Counted from the first letter of the stretch, positions 52,871-62,192 are shown. The stretch is 64,000 nt of DNA from Vibrio penaeicida (GCF_002933855.1 NZ_BFAQ01000047.1:62001-126000); one strand, 5' to 3'. Notes: generated from the sequence alone by a model not told the origin. Translations and numbers: made by a program.

Positions 52871-53608
52871 TTATTCTGCAAGCAGTTGAGCTAATAAGGC
52901 TAGGTTTAGGGATGAGGCATTTTCTAATTCGGTGAAATCGATATATTCATTTCCTACAACATCAAAACGCATGAGTTCGACAGCTTCTGTATCGTATTCG
53001 GGATGTGTAGAACTTAGAACATACTGACCTTTACCAAATTTTCCTTTAATAACGGCAGGCGGAGTGTTTGGTAAGTCGGTGAATGTTGCCAAGACTTCAA
53101 CATTTTCGTCTGGTTCAGCTTTGAATAGGCTACCACCCATATAAAGAGAAGATTGGAGTAGGGTGCTTGAACCTTGGAGAATACCCAAAGAAACAACGTT
53201 AGGTTTCGTGCTGTTAAAATTATCCCCCGCGCCAAAAGAATCAATAGGTCCTTCAGCCGTGCCTTTAAAAAATGCGAGTTCGTTTGAGGTTTCAATTTCA
53301 AATTGTGAACCTTTTGCCCAAAGAGTTCGAGCACATGCCATATAGGCACCAGCACATATCCCGAGATAAAAACCTCCGTTAGCAACGTAGTTTTTAATCA
53401 ATGTATTGGCTTTACCATTTAGTTTCGCCGATTTGTACCGGCTTGCTCCGCCAGGCATTACAAAGAGATCAATATCTTGGCTCAAAGCCCCTTCAAGAAT
53501 TTCATTGGCGTTAACGAAAAAAACGTTATGTTTGCCACGAAGTTTAGCCAACGCATAATACAAAATATGGTTGTTTGAAACGTTGTCGGTATAAATTAGA
53601 GTTTTCAC
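52871..53608 (-). CDS. BPL_N-type glutamine-amidotransferase-like protein linked to biotin transport
   Basis: 245 residues from a GTG start (GAAGGA seven bases before). The class-I amidotransferase-like fold is seen in DLFVMPGGASRYKSAKLNG, the nucleophile elbow LGICAGAYMA (Cys) and the C-terminal His in LSSTHPEYD. This is the fold of the N-terminal domain of eukaryotic-type biotin protein ligases. It is the last gene after bioM-bioN-bioY, 59 bp downstream of bioY, which supports a biotin-related role. No ligase catalytic domain is fused to it. The reaction is unknown. Confidence 0.85.
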   Translation of the reverse strand: MKTLIYTDNVSNNHILYYALAKLRGKHNVFFVNANEILEGALSQDIDLFVMPGGASRYKSAKLNGKANTLIKNYVANGGFYLGICAGAYMACARTLWAKGSQFEIETSNELAFFKGTAEGPIDSFGAGDNFNSTKPNVVSLGILQGSSTLLQSSLYMGGSLFKAEPDENVEVLATFTDLPNTPPAVIKGKFGKGQYVLSSTHPEYDTEAVELMRFDVVGNEYIDFTELENASSLNLALLAQLLAE

Positions 53609-53667
53609 AATCGTTCCTTCTTCGCGGCAAACTTTTTATATATACGAGACTGGCTAGATTAAAGAAT

Positions 53668-54216
53668 CTATGCCGCTCTTGATAGCAAACTCGCAGGTCG
53701 AGCTTTAGCGATTGCTGATGTTAACAAACCAGCAATAATGGCCTTGATGATGTCACCTGGAATAAAGGCGGTAACAAGAGCCGCTGACTCAAGTAAGGTT
53801 TTCTTAAGAACAATAGCCATACCTGTAATACCAAATACATACATCACGATAATACCGCCAATCATCGACGCAACACTGGCGACTACAGTGAGGTTACCGT
53901 TGCGCCATTTTTCTACGATGAATCCTGTTACGAACGCAGCAATTGGCCAGCCAACTAAGAAACCGCCAGTAGCGCCAAAGAAAAGCCCAATTCCACCACG
54001 GCCACCTGACAACAAAGGAAGACCAATAGCCACGAGCAACAAGAACAGGAGTACGGCTAATCCGCCACGTTTTGCACCTAAGATAGTGCCGCAAAGCATG
54101 ATGCCTAGACTTTGTGCGGTGATAGGTACGCCAAATGCCAACGTAATTTTGGGGATCAAGCCAAGAGCAGCTATTAGACCCGCAAAAAGAGCAGTATAAG
54201 CGATGTTCTTTTCCAT
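53668..54216 (-). CDS. bioY: BioY biotin ECF transporter substrate-binding subunit
   Basis: 182 residues, about six TM helices. Family signatures include ALGLIPKITLAFGVPITAQS at the N-terminus and GGRGGIGLFFGATGGFLVGW, the BioY GG-rich loop and helix. It binds biotin in the membrane and works with EcfT/EcfA (bioN/bioM) encoded just upstream. The start codon abuts the stop of the bioN gene. Confidence 0.95.
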   Translation of the reverse strand: MEKNIAYTALFAGLIAALGLIPKITLAFGVPITAQSLGIMLCGTILGAKRGGLAVLLFLLLVAIGLPLLSGGRGGIGLFFGATGGFLVGWPIAAFVTGFIVEKWRNGNLTVVASVASMIGGIIVMYVFGITGMAIVLKKTLLESAALVTAFIPGDIIKAIIAGLLTSAIAKARPASLLSRAA

Positions 54217-54831
54217 TTATTTTTTCTCCAGATTAGTAGTGCCACCGCGAGCCCTGAGAGCTTCGGCAACGTGGTCCGCATCGTCCAGTGCAAGAACGGT
54301 AAAAGGTAAAATAATACGCCAGCCAGATCGTTTGGTGGAACGAGCTCGCCAAGCAAAAGTTAGGCTTTGTCCTTTAGAAATCAAAACGGGTGTCATACGA
54401 ATAACTAAAGCGATTGCAAGCTCCAAGGCTCGTGTGCTTAAGCCCAATCGTCTAAATGGGCGTGCTAAGAAGTGCACTACATCAATCATATCGGATAGTC
54501 GCGTTGTCATCGTAACCAAGTTTGCCAGTGCCACGGCCGACAACATTCGAACAACGATTACCGCGCCAACTTGGTATTCCGCTGTCCATGTATGCCATGC
54601 GAGTACAATGACTACGAATGGCCATAAAATTTTTAGCTGCCGACAACCGTGCAGAAAAAACACCTTGCCTGGCAGCGCATAAAGAGCAATAACTACGGCA
54701 AGGAAAACACCATGCAAGAGGATACTTTCAACAAAAAACAAACTGATTGTGACGATACCAAGCAAGGTAAGCTTTAGACCCGCACTCCAGTTATGTGCTT
54801 TCGTTTCAATTGGTGAGGTTAGAGATATCAT
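54217..54831 (-). CDS. bioN: Energy-coupling factor transmembrane protein (EcfT/BioN)
   Basis: 204 residues, four to five TM segments in the first two thirds (ESILLHGVFLAVVIALYAL, LWPFVVIVLAWHTW). The coupling motifs ALELAIALVIRMTPVL and the second Ala-Arg-Gly signature AEALRARGGTTNL are present, so it connects BioY to the ATPase. It overlaps bioM by 26 nt and abuts bioY. Confidence 0.93.
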   Translation of the reverse strand: MISLTSPIETKAHNWSAGLKLTLLGIVTISLFFVESILLHGVFLAVVIALYALPGKVFFLHGCRQLKILWPFVVIVLAWHTWTAEYQVGAVIVVRMLSAVALANLVTMTTRLSDMIDVVHFLARPFRRLGLSTRALELAIALVIRMTPVLISKGQSLTFAWRARSTKRSGWRIILPFTVLALDDADHVAEALRARGGTTNLEKK

Positions 54832-55585
54832 CGCTGTCTCCCAATCGGTTCATTTCTGCAAGATAATTTGGCAACACAGTATCCGGTGTACCTACTTCTT
54901 CGATTTGTCCAGATTCTAACCATAAAACTTGGTCGTAATGTTCTATATCAGCAGGATCGTGACTGATGTGAATTAAGCTTCCAGAGAAGGAATCTAAGTA
55001 TCTTTGAAGTTGTTGTTTTGTTGGAATATCTAAACCGGCAAATGGTTCATCTAAGATAATAAGTTTGGGCTGCATGGCGACAACAGACATTAGGCAAACT
55101 AAGTGTTTTTGACCTTGTGACAATGAAGCGGTATGAACATCTTGCCAGTGAGTTTTGCCAAACTTAGCCAACATGTTTAAAGCATTCGACTTTGCATCAA
55201 CTTTACTTTGTCCCAGCTGTCGTAAGCCAAATACGAGCTCCTCGATAACAGTAGGAAAGATGATTTGATGATCAGGGTTTTGAAATAGGATGCCAATTTG
55301 CTCGACAGCCGCATCTCTATTCTTATAGGGATCTATACCAGCTACTTCTAATTTGCCAGACTGTATCTTGATCAAGCCGGATAAAACGCGCGATAAGGTC
55401 GATTTGCCTGAACCATTACGACCAATTATCCCTAGGCGGCGAGACTTCGTTGCAAAAGACATGTTCTTGAGGACTCGGTTACCTTCTATATCTAGGCATA
55501 CGCTCTGCATTTCAATTAATGAATGTTTAGCAGGAGTTGTTGGTAGTTTGTCGTCTGAACTTATCATGTCTTTATTCGTGTCCAA
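54806..55585 (-). CDS. bioM: ECF transporter ATP-binding protein (EcfA/BioM)
   Basis: 259 residues. Walker A GIIGRNGSGKSTLSR, Q-loop FQNPDHQIIFPTVIEELVFG, signature SLSQGQKHLVCL, Walker B KLIILDEPFAGLD and switch His in ISHDP. It powers biotin uptake by BioY/BioN. It is the first gene of the operon. No canonical BirA operator (TTGTAAACC and its repeat) is seen upstream, so biotin control may be indirect. Confidence 0.95.
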   Translation of the reverse strand: MDTNKDMISSDDKLPTTPAKHSLIEMQSVCLDIEGNRVLKNMSFATKSRRLGIIGRNGSGKSTLSRVLSGLIKIQSGKLEVAGIDPYKNRDAAVEQIGILFQNPDHQIIFPTVIEELVFGLRQLGQSKVDAKSNALNMLAKFGKTHWQDVHTASLSQGQKHLVCLMSVVAMQPKLIILDEPFAGLDIPTKQQLQRYLDSFSGSLIHISHDPADIEHYDQVLWLESGQIEEVGTPDTVLPNYLAEMNRLGDSDDISNLTN

Positions 55586-55701
55586 GTGAATTGCAACCTA
55601 TCGTCAATTGCGTTGGAGATGATTTGTGACGCGCATACTATCAACTTGAATTTGCAGGGTAAACCACCAATAGATTGTGGAGACTGTTATAGAGAAGAGT
55701 A

Positions 55702-55811
55702 AGGAGATAGATCGTGCGATTTTAAAGCGATGTTCGAGCGAAAACCAAACCCCGACACAACAATTCATTGGGACATGCTAGATTGGGTCGGTATAATGAT
55801 ATCTATCTCCT
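55702..55811. promoter_or_regulatory. 11-bp inverted repeat pair between bioM and the AraC gene
   Basis: AGGAGATAGAT (55702-55712) and its exact complement ATCTATCTCCT (55801-55811), 88 bp apart, in the divergent region. The spacing suits two half-sites bridged by a DNA loop, or a long RNA stem in the AraC leader. Confidence 0.4.
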
Positions 55812-55839
55812 AAAAGACACCGTGAGTGCGTGGTAAAAG

Positions 55840-56634
55840 ATGAGAGAGAAGTTGCAAACCAATACTCATCCGGCGATTTCTTTTGAAGAACTGCCTTCAG
55901 ATGTATACATGAACTTTGATGCATTCAATTCGAACACCGTCACGCGAGAGCATTTTCACGCGTGGGGGCAGTTACAATTTATTCGAGGTGGGATGTTAGA
56001 GTTGTTCGCGGATGAAACTCGATTCCTCGCACCGCCAAATTTGGCTATATGGGTTCCTGCCGGTGTATTGCACCACAGTTTTAATAGAAAGCCTCTGGAT
56101 TACTGTTCGCTCAATGTCAGTGTCGATAAAACAAAACATATGCCTAAACATACTTGTCTACTTGGGGTGACGCCAATTATGACGGCTATCATCGAAGATT
56201 TTCGGCAGAGAGATGTGTGTTCGGCAGAATCGGATCAAGATAAGCGATTAGTTGACGTTTTGCTGGACCAACTGGCAATGGCACCTGAAAAGCATCACTT
56301 CTTACCAACCTCTAGTCATAAAATGCTCGCACCTATTCTAAGAGGGCTAGAAGAGAATCCGACCAACAATGATTCATTAAAAAGCTGGGCTGCTCGTGTT
56401 CACACTACAGAACGGTCTCTTGCAAGGCACTGCCAAAGCGAATTAGGGATGAGTTTTACTGAGTGGCGTTTACGTATACGTTACCTTCACTCTATGGACT
56501 TGCTTCGAAAAGGTAAGTCTGTAAAAGAAACCGCGTTCCTTTTGGGCTATAACCAAGCAAGCCCGTTTATTACGATGTTCAAACGTTACGCTGGGATTAC
56601 ACCTGATCAATATAAAGTGAATCGACCAGTATAA
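55840..56634 (+). CDS. AraC-family regulator with N-terminal cupin
   Basis: 264 residues. The N-terminal cupin has EHFHAWGQLQFIRGGMLELF and IWVPAGVLHHSFN. The C-terminal double HTH shows RSLARHCQSELGMSFTEWRL and AFLLGYNQASPFITMFKRYA with GITPDQYK. It belongs to the AraC group with a cupin metal/aromatic-ligand pocket, often controlling detoxification or efflux genes. It is divergent from the biotin transporter operon, which makes it a candidate regulator, but no direct link is visible. Confidence 0.92.
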   Translation: MREKLQTNTHPAISFEELPSDVYMNFDAFNSNTVTREHFHAWGQLQFIRGGMLELFADETRFLAPPNLAIWVPAGVLHHSFNRKPLDYCSLNVSVDKTKHMPKHTCLLGVTPIMTAIIEDFRQRDVCSAESDQDKRLVDVLLDQLAMAPEKHHFLPTSSHKMLAPILRGLEENPTNNDSLKSWAARVHTTERSLARHCQSELGMSFTEWRLRIRYLHSMDLLRKGKSVKETAFLLGYNQASPFITMFKRYAGITPDQYKVNRPV

Positions 56635-56637
56635 AAA

Positions 56638-56664
56638 ATGCCCGCATGTTTGCGGGCATCTGAT
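56638..56664. terminator. Bidirectional hairpin between the AraC gene and pyrC
   Basis: ATGCCCGC and GCGGGCAT arms around ATGTTT, with A-run before and T-rich sequence after. It lies between two convergent genes. Confidence 0.75.
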
Positions 56665-56695
56665 TTGGGTTACTTAATCGACGTATCGATTAGTA

Positions 56696-57727
56696 TTAAC
56701 GAGTTACTTTCCACTCAATCTGCTCACCAGCACGGATTGGCACAACAATGTCGCTACCAAATGGCATAGTTTCAGCTACATCCCAAGATTCTTTAACCAG
56801 TGTAACCGTATCTTGGTTGCGAGGAAGCCCGTAAAAATCCGGACCATTGTGGCTTGCAAAACCTTCAAGGTTTTCTAGCTTGCCTTCGTTATCAAAAACT
56901 TCTGCGTAAAGTTCTACTGCAGCGTGAGCAGTGTAAGAGCCTGCACAACCACAAGCAGATTCTTTTGCACCTTTAGCATGCGGTGCAGAATCTGTTCCTA
57001 AGAAGAACTTTTTGCTGCCGCTGGTTGCTGCTTCAATCAATGCTTGCTGGTGGGTATTTCGTTTCAAAATTGGCAAGCAATAGAAGTGCGGTTTGATACC
57101 GCCAACTAACATATGGTTGCGGTTAAACAACAGGTGGTGCGCAGTGATTGTGGCAGCGACGTTTTCGTTCGCGTTCTTCACAAAGGTTGCAGCGTCGGAA
57201 GTTGTAATGTGCTCAAGAACGATCTTCAGGTTAGGGAAGTCGTTAACGATAGGGGTAAGAACGGTGTCTAGAAACTTTTTTTCGCGATCGAATATATCGA
57301 CGTCATGCGTTGTAACTTCACCATGAATCAAAAGCAACATGCCAACTTCTTGCATGGTTTCTAACACGTGATAGATATTTTTCGCGTCTGTGACACCTGA
57401 ATCAGAGTTTGTTGTCGCACCAGCTGGGTAGAGTTTTGCCGCGACAATCTTGCCCGTCGCTTTCGCTTTACGAATTTCATCCGAAGTTGTGTTATCCGTT
57501 AGATAGAGAGCCATCATAGGTTCGAAGTGCTCACTTGGCTTTTCTGCCATAATACGGTCACGGTAGGCCAGTGCCATTTCGGTATCGGTAACGGGTGGGA
57601 TGGTATTTGGCATTATCAGAGCTCGACCATTATAGCGGCTGATGTCGCGTACGGTGTCTGTTAAAACATCGCCATCGCGTAAGTGAACGTGCCAGTCGTC
57701 AGGACGAGTGATAGTAATTGTTGTCAT
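56696..57727 (-). CDS. pyrC: Dihydroorotase (class II)
   Basis: 343 residues, E. coli PyrC-type. The metal-binding motif [10 protein letters not shown] is at the start; the carboxylated lysine is in [12 protein letters not shown], later metal ligands in LIHGE and LEHITTSDA, and the catalytic Asp in [16 protein letters not shown]. It closes carbamoyl-aspartate to dihydroorotate in pyrimidine synthesis. It is monocistronic. Confidence 0.98.
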   Translation of the reverse strand: MTTITITRPDDWHVHLRDGDVLTDTVRDISRYNGRALIMPNTIPPVTDTEMALAYRDRIMAEKPSEHFEPMMALYLTDNTTSDEIRKAKATGKIVAAKLYPAGATTNSDSGVTDAKNIYHVLETMQEVGMLLLIHGEVTTHDVDIFDREKKFLDTVLTPIVNDFPNLKIVLEHITTSDAATFVKNANENVAATITAHHLLFNRNHMLVGGIKPHFYCLPILKRNTHQQALIEAATSGSKKFFLGTDSAPHAKGAKESACGCAGSYTAHAAVELYAEVFDNEGKLENLEGFASHNGPDFYGLPRNQDTVTLVKESWDVAETMPFGSDIVVPIRAGEQIEWKVTR

Positions 57728-58151
57728 TTGAATGCTCCCACCAGGTTAAGATAAAACAGGAGCCTAAAAGCAGGAATTCGACGAAAAGTCTAAAAACGCA
57801 ACCGTTTAGGCGACAGGATGATAGACAAAATAGTGTTATTTTTCACGCCTTTTTTACTAAGAACCGTTTCAAATCAAAAATTGCGAACCTATTGAGCTGA
57901 ATTTCGACGATATCTGGGGCGTGGACGTAGAGTGAACTATCAAACCTAAACATTCAGAACTGAGCTCTTAGATTTAACAAAACATTAATCTTCCTCTCGA
58001 TTCAGTGGAGTTGTTGATGTACCGTTATTTAGGTATGGCGAATGATGGTTTCGTCTGCAATAAGCTGAAATGACTTTCTATTATTAAGCATTAAGCATAT
58101 AAGAAATAAGCTATAACCGAGGCGACAGCCATTCCAAATTAGTGAGCAAAA
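57728..58151. other. Intergenic region upstream of pyrC and the MOSC fusion gene
   Basis: 424 bp holding the divergent promoters. No PurR-like site, riboswitch or hairpin recognised. Confidence 0.4.
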
Positions 58152-59978
58152 ATGACAATACCACATTTATCGCAAGTTAATGTTTTTCCAGTGAAATCTA
58201 TAGGTGGCATACAACTCTCAAAGGCTTGGGTCGAAAAGCAGGGGCTGAGTTTCGACCGTCGCTTTATGGTTGCAGCGCTCGATGGTTCCATGATTACGGC
58301 TCGTAAGTACCCCAACCTTGTGAACGTGCATGCAGCACTTCAATCTGATGGGCTTGTTCTTACATACCCTAATAAGACTGAGTTGAGGTTAAAGTATTCA
58401 GAGTTTGAACGAAACCCTCAACCTGCCAAAGTGTGGAATGACAGTTTTCAGGCACTATCTACCTCTAACACCGCCAATGAATGGTTTAGCCAAATTTTAG
58501 ATATTCCAGTTCAATTGCTGTTCTGTGGTGAGCAATCTCAGCGAATGAGAGAAAAGATACAGACAAATGTGAGTTTTGCTGATGGTTACCCTCTACTGCT
58601 GATAAGTGAGGCATCGCTAGAAGAGCTAAATCGAAGAGCTGATGAAGATAGTTCCATGGATCAATTTCGAACAAACCTAGTGGTTTCTGATACCAAGCCT
58701 TTTGCAGAAGACGGCTGGAAAAGAATTAAAATAGGTGAGGTTGAGTTTGAAATCGTTAAACCTTGCGAGCGATGTATTCTTACCACTGTCAACGCGAAAA
58801 CCGGCGAGTTTAAATCCTCTAAAGAGCCACTCAAAACGCTGTCTACGTTTCGAGCCAATGAGCGAGGTGGCGTATTTTTTGGTCAGAACCTCGTTGCCAA
58901 AAACGAAGGCATTATTCGCGCCGGTGATGTTGTGGAGGTTTTAGAAACAAAGCCTAAAGAAGAATACAAAGATAATTCGAAAGACAAGTTAACACTCACA
59001 TGTGTGGAGAAAGAAACCATAGCACGTGATTTTGTGACGTTTTGGATGGAGCCAGCGAAGGGCACCTTACCCGGCTATCTACCCGGTCAGCATTTGCCTA
59101 TCGAAATAGACACACCCGCTGGTAAACTTTCTCGTCGCTATACATTATCTTCCAGTCCGACACGACCTGGTAGGTATGCCATTTCGGTAAAACGAATCAA
59201 TGAAGGGGCGGTGTCAAATTGGCTGCACGATCGATTCAGAGTAGGGGACACGCTGGTGGCAGATACGCCTGATGGCGCATTCCACCTCACCAATACTCTT
59301 CATCCATTGTTACTTATGTCCGCAGGTAGTGGTGTGACTCCAATGCTTTCTATGCTTCGCTACCTTTCGGATCACGATCAAGTTAATAACGTTGTTTTTT
59401 ATCATCAATGCAGTACTGAGCGAGATATCCCTTGCCGTAAAGAGCTAGAAAAGCTGAATATGATTTATCCGGGACTGCATGTGGTGATTTCTTTGACGCA
59501 ACCGGATTCAAATTGGCACGGATTGACAGGTCGGCTGTCGTTAAGCCATATAAAGAAAATACCCGACCTGCTATCAAGGCAGACTTTTGTATGTGGTCCT
59601 AACGGCTTTATGACTAAATCTAAGAATCTATTGATGAAAATGGGGCTGGATGAAAGCCAGTATCATCAAGAAGCATTCGGCGTAGCCAAGCCAATCGAGT
59701 TGCCGTTGAAAGAGATAAAAGTGACGGTGGATGGAAAAACGTTCGAAGGAAATAACCAACAACCTCTTTTGAATCAAGCTGAAGATGCTGGGATGAGTAT
59801 AGCGAACAGTTGCCGAGCAGGGCTTTGTGGTGCATGCCGCGTGAAAGTAATCAGTGGGGAGTTTGAAACACCAGATGTACCAGCCTTGATGTCAGATGAC
59901 AAAGAGAATGGCATTGTTTTGGCTTGTTGCAGCACACCTCTTGGCGATGTTGCTGTATCGACGGATCCTAGAACTTGA
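58152..59978 (+). CDS. MOSC domain - ferredoxin reductase - 2Fe-2S fusion protein (YcbX/Hcr-like)
   Basis: 608 residues and three parts. The MOSC N-terminal barrel and MOSC domain (about 1-270) show KSIGGIQLSKAW, FDRRFMV and the conserved PCERCILTTVNAKTG whose Cys coordinates molybdenum cofactor. A ferredoxin-NAD(P) reductase module follows: SRRYTLSSSP for FAD, LMSAGSGVTPMLSMLRYL for NAD(P) and FVCGPNGFM. The C-terminal plant-type 2Fe-2S domain has ANSCRAGLCGACRVKV and LACCST. It should be a self-sufficient molybdenum reductase that detoxifies N-hydroxylated compounds, like YcbX. Monocistronic, with a terminator at 59988. Confidence 0.93.
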   Translation: MTIPHLSQVNVFPVKSIGGIQLSKAWVEKQGLSFDRRFMVAALDGSMITARKYPNLVNVHAALQSDGLVLTYPNKTELRLKYSEFERNPQPAKVWNDSFQALSTSNTANEWFSQILDIPVQLLFCGEQSQRMREKIQTNVSFADGYPLLLISEASLEELNRRADEDSSMDQFRTNLVVSDTKPFAEDGWKRIKIGEVEFEIVKPCERCILTTVNAKTGEFKSSKEPLKTLSTFRANERGGVFFGQNLVAKNEGIIRAGDVVEVLETKPKEEYKDNSKDKLTLTCVEKETIARDFVTFWMEPAKGTLPGYLPGQHLPIEIDTPAGKLSRRYTLSSSPTRPGRYAISVKRINEGAVSNWLHDRFRVGDTLVADTPDGAFHLTNTLHPLLLMSAGSGVTPMLSMLRYLSDHDQVNNVVFYHQCSTERDIPCRKELEKLNMIYPGLHVVISLTQPDSNWHGLTGRLSLSHIKKIPDLLSRQTFVCGPNGFMTKSKNLLMKMGLDESQYHQEAFGVAKPIELPLKEIKVTVDGKTFEGNNQQPLLNQAEDAGMSIANSCRAGLCGACRVKVISGEFETPDVPALMSDDKENGIVLACCSTPLGDVAVSTDPRT

Positions 59979-59987
59979 TGTGACTAA

Positions 59988-60020
59988 AAAATGCAGAGAG
60001 CCTAAATTCTCTGCATTTAT
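59988..60020 (+). terminator. Intrinsic terminator after the MOSC fusion gene
   Basis: ATGCAGAGA (59991-59999) and TCTCTGCAT (60008-60016) arms, with T-rich sequence after. Confidence 0.85.
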
Positions 60021-60029
60021 ATAACCAAA

Positions 60030-60052
60030 CATCTTGAGGTCACTTGGGTATA
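60030..60052. repeat. Copy of a Vibrio-type CTTGAGGTCACTTGGGTATA repeat
   Basis: CATCTTGAGGTCACTTGGGT with TA after it. Close relatives occur at 61000 (TATCTTAGAGTCACTTGGAT) and, diverged, at 62964 and 63067. These short motifs look like ends of an ERIC- or MITE-type element. Family name not known to me. Confidence 0.5.
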
Positions 60053-60087
60053 GACTGTCCATTTAAGCGGTGCAAGCACCTGACTAT

Positions 60088-60918
60088 TTAGTCGTAAATA
60101 GTGGGAATAGGCTGACGTTTGTGCTGAGTGGCTTTGTAAATCGCAACGAGCTTTTTGGTAACGTCTTCAGAAACGGGTTTGCCTTCAAGGAAGTCGTCTA
60201 TTTGATCGTAAGTGAGATTCAGAGCGTCTTCATCCGCTTTTTGTGGCGCAAGCTCTTCTAAATCGGCCGTTGGAACCTTATGAACAAGCAGTTCTGGTGC
60301 ACCTAGAGTGTCTGCAATTTCACGAACTTGACGTTTGCTTAGACCAAACAGCGGTGCTAGGTCGCACGCTCCGTCTCCAAATTTTGTATAAAAACCAGTA
60401 ATATTTTCAGCAGAATGATCGGTACCTAAAACTAAACCACCTACGTAACCCGCAATTTCATATTGCGCCACCATTCGAGCACGTGCTTTTACGTTCCCTT
60501 TTACGAAATCTACTTTCGCCGGGTCTTGTGGGAGTAAATTGGTATCTTTAAGTGCAATGTGAGAAGCGCTATGTAAGCCATCCACACCAGCCTGAATGTT
60601 CACTGAAACAGAATGTGAAGGTTGTATAAAACTCAGAGCCAGTTGGGCTTCGTCTTCGTCTTTTTGCTCGCTATAGGGAAGTCGAACCGCAATAAATTGA
60701 TAGCCAGCGTTGCCAGACTCTTCATTAAGATTATCTACTGCCAGTTGAGCCAGTCTGCCGCATGTAGTGGAGTCGACACCGCCACTAATACCCAGAATTA
60801 AAGACTTACAACCAGACTCTTGAAGCTTACGCTTAATAAAATCTACGCGACGCTGAATTTCAAAATGAGGATCGATCGAAGCCAATACTCGCATCTCGTC
60901 ACGGATATGATTTTCCAT
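60088..60918 (-). CDS. nadE: NH3-dependent NAD+ synthetase
   Basis: 276 residues from ATG 60918, with AAAAAGGAAACAG in front; codons upstream in frame are leader. The P-loop [19 protein letters not shown] binds [36 protein letters not shown] and [13 protein letters not shown] are family motifs. The length equals the E. coli enzyme and there is no glutaminase domain. It amidates deamido-NAD, the last step of NAD synthesis. The divergent neighbour encodes a NadD-like enzyme, which acts one step earlier. Confidence 0.97.
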   Translation of the reverse strand: MENHIRDEMRVLASIDPHFEIQRRVDFIKRKLQESGCKSLILGISGGVDSTTCGRLAQLAVDNLNEESGNAGYQFIAVRLPYSEQKDEDEAQLALSFIQPSHSVSVNIQAGVDGLHSASHIALKDTNLLPQDPAKVDFVKGNVKARARMVAQYEIAGYVGGLVLGTDHSAENITGFYTKFGDGACDLAPLFGLSKRQVREIADTLGAPELLVHKVPTADLEELAPQKADEDALNLTYDQIDDFLEGKPVSEDVTKKLVAIYKATQHKRQPIPTIYD

Positions 60919-60999
60919 TCTGTTTCCTTTTTGTGCTGCCGAGTTTTTGCGCCTAAGAGAGCTAAAGCTGGCACTCCAAACCCTGTATTTTATAACCCT

Positions 61000-61023
61000 G
61001 TATCTTAGAGTCACTTGGATATA
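61000..61023. repeat. Second copy of the CTTGAGGTCACTTGG-type repeat
   Basis: TATCTTAGAGTCACTTGGAT with ATAT after, in the nadE / nadD-like intergenic region. Same consensus as 60030-60052, 2-3 mismatches. Confidence 0.5.
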
Positions 61024-61145
61024 TCATACCCCAATCTTTTTATTATTAAACACCGATTTGCCTGAAACAAGTCAACCAAAATGGAAATCTCGGATGCTTG
61101 GGCTGAAGTGTTATGAATGAAGGAATTTTTTCCAGTAGCGAATGT

Positions 61146-61667
61146 ATGAAAAATATTGCAATCTTTGGTAGTGCCTTCAACCCGCCAACTCTTGGGCATA
61201 AAAGTGTTATTGAATCATTAACGCATTTCGACAAGGTGTTGCTTGTTCCAAACTATGCACATGCATGGGGAAAAGAGATGGCAAATTTCGATGTAAGGTG
61301 CCAGATGGTGGAAGGTTTTATTTCAGATATAGCTCAATCTAATGTTGAATTGAGCCGAATCGAAGAGAGTCTATATCGCCCTGAAGAGAGTGTAACGACG
61401 TATGCACTTTTAAATACCCTCCAAGAAACCAACCCTGATGCAGAGCTAACATTTGTAATTGGTCCAGATAATTTCTTTAACTTTTCCAAGTTTTACTGTT
61501 CTCATGAGATCACTAAGCGCTGGTCTGTTATGGCATGTCCTGAAAAAGTTTCAGTCCGAAGTACGTTAATTCGTGAGAAATTGGCTCAAAATGAATCGAT
61601 ATCAGCTCTAACTACCCGTTCTGTCAATAATTTCTTGCGAAATCACGCATTGTATCGGAAGATATAG
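61146..61667 (+). CDS. NadD-like nicotinate-nucleotide adenylyltransferase
   Basis: 173 residues from ATG 61146 (ATG 61113 with GAAG upstream is an alternative, adding 11 residues). Nucleotidyltransferase motifs are clear: IAIFGSAFNPPTLGHKSVIE (HxGH-type ATP site; here GH in TLGHK) and the C-terminal VSVRSTLIREKLAQ (SxxR). FVIGPDNFFNFSKF holds the adenylate region. It would convert nicotinate mononucleotide to deamido-NAD, matching the adjacent nadE. It is a second, divergent NadD-type protein rather than the canonical nadD (near holA), judging by context. Confidence 0.88.
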   Translation: MKNIAIFGSAFNPPTLGHKSVIESLTHFDKVLLVPNYAHAWGKEMANFDVRCQMVEGFISDIAQSNVELSRIEESLYRPEESVTTYALLNTLQETNPDAELTFVIGPDNFFNFSKFYCSHEITKRWSVMACPEKVSVRSTLIREKLAQNESISALTTRSVNNFLRNHALYRKI

Positions 61668-61695
61668 GCAGAAATTATTTAGGGGGCTCACATCG

Positions 61696-62181
61696 ATGAC
61701 CAAACGTAGTTGCAATTTAGTTTGTATGCTTGGTTTCTTTACGATTCCTGCTTTTGCATGTAATTCTTTTCAGACTCCCACCTCAATCATGATGGTTGAA
61801 AAAGAGCAAGATTCGGTTTGCGCATCGATTGCACATTCATTTGATGCTTTTACCTCAAGCCTCACATCTGTGAAAGACTTTATAATCGACCCAGTGAGTA
61901 ACGACGATTACTGGGAAGAATGGACACTTAAAAGTGGCAGTGATCCGTTGCTATATTCAAGTGTTGAAAGTAATCATTTTGGCATCGGCGTCTGGATGCC
62001 AGACGAATACGACAGCCAATTTGATGACATGACTTATTCTGAAAAGCTTGAAGCTACAGGTTTGAAATTCAGTTTAGGTTTAGGTGAAAGGGATGACAAC
62101 GAACCGCGAATGCGCATTGATTATCGTTGGCATAACCTACAGCCAGGCGACGTAATGTTGCAAGTAGAAGTGCCTTTTTAA
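61696..62181 (+). CDS. Exported protein of unknown function
   Basis: 161 residues, not recognised. A signal peptide (CNLVCMLGFFTIPAFA, then C) could be read as a weak lipobox (PAFAC), so it is secreted or a lipoprotein. The mature part is acidic, with YWEEWTLKSGSDPLLYSSVE and FSLGLGERDDNEPRMRID, suggesting a small beta-rich fold. Stop codon lies within the loop of its terminator. Confidence 0.7.
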   Translation: MTKRSCNLVCMLGFFTIPAFACNSFQTPTSIMMVEKEQDSVCASIAHSFDAFTSSLTSVKDFIIDPVSNDDYWEEWTLKSGSDPLLYSSVESNHFGIGVWMPDEYDSQFDDMTYSEKLEATGLKFSLGLGERDDNEPRMRIDYRWHNLQPGDVMLQVEVPF

Positions 62182-62192
62182 GGCACTTTTCA
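62168..62192 (+). terminator. Terminator overlapping the end of the 161-aa gene
   Basis: AAGTGCC (62168-62174) and GGCACTT (62182-62188) with TTTTC after. The stop codon TAA is in the loop, so the stem shares the last codons. Confidence 0.8.

Noticed and set aside
54203-54682. 159-codon antisense frame over bioN
   Set aside because: Shadow of the bioN gene, no start signal.
55586-55839. BirA operator of the biotin operon
   Set aside because: No TTGTAAACC half-site with its inverted partner was found; TTGCAGGGTAAACC at about 55650 is a single poor match.
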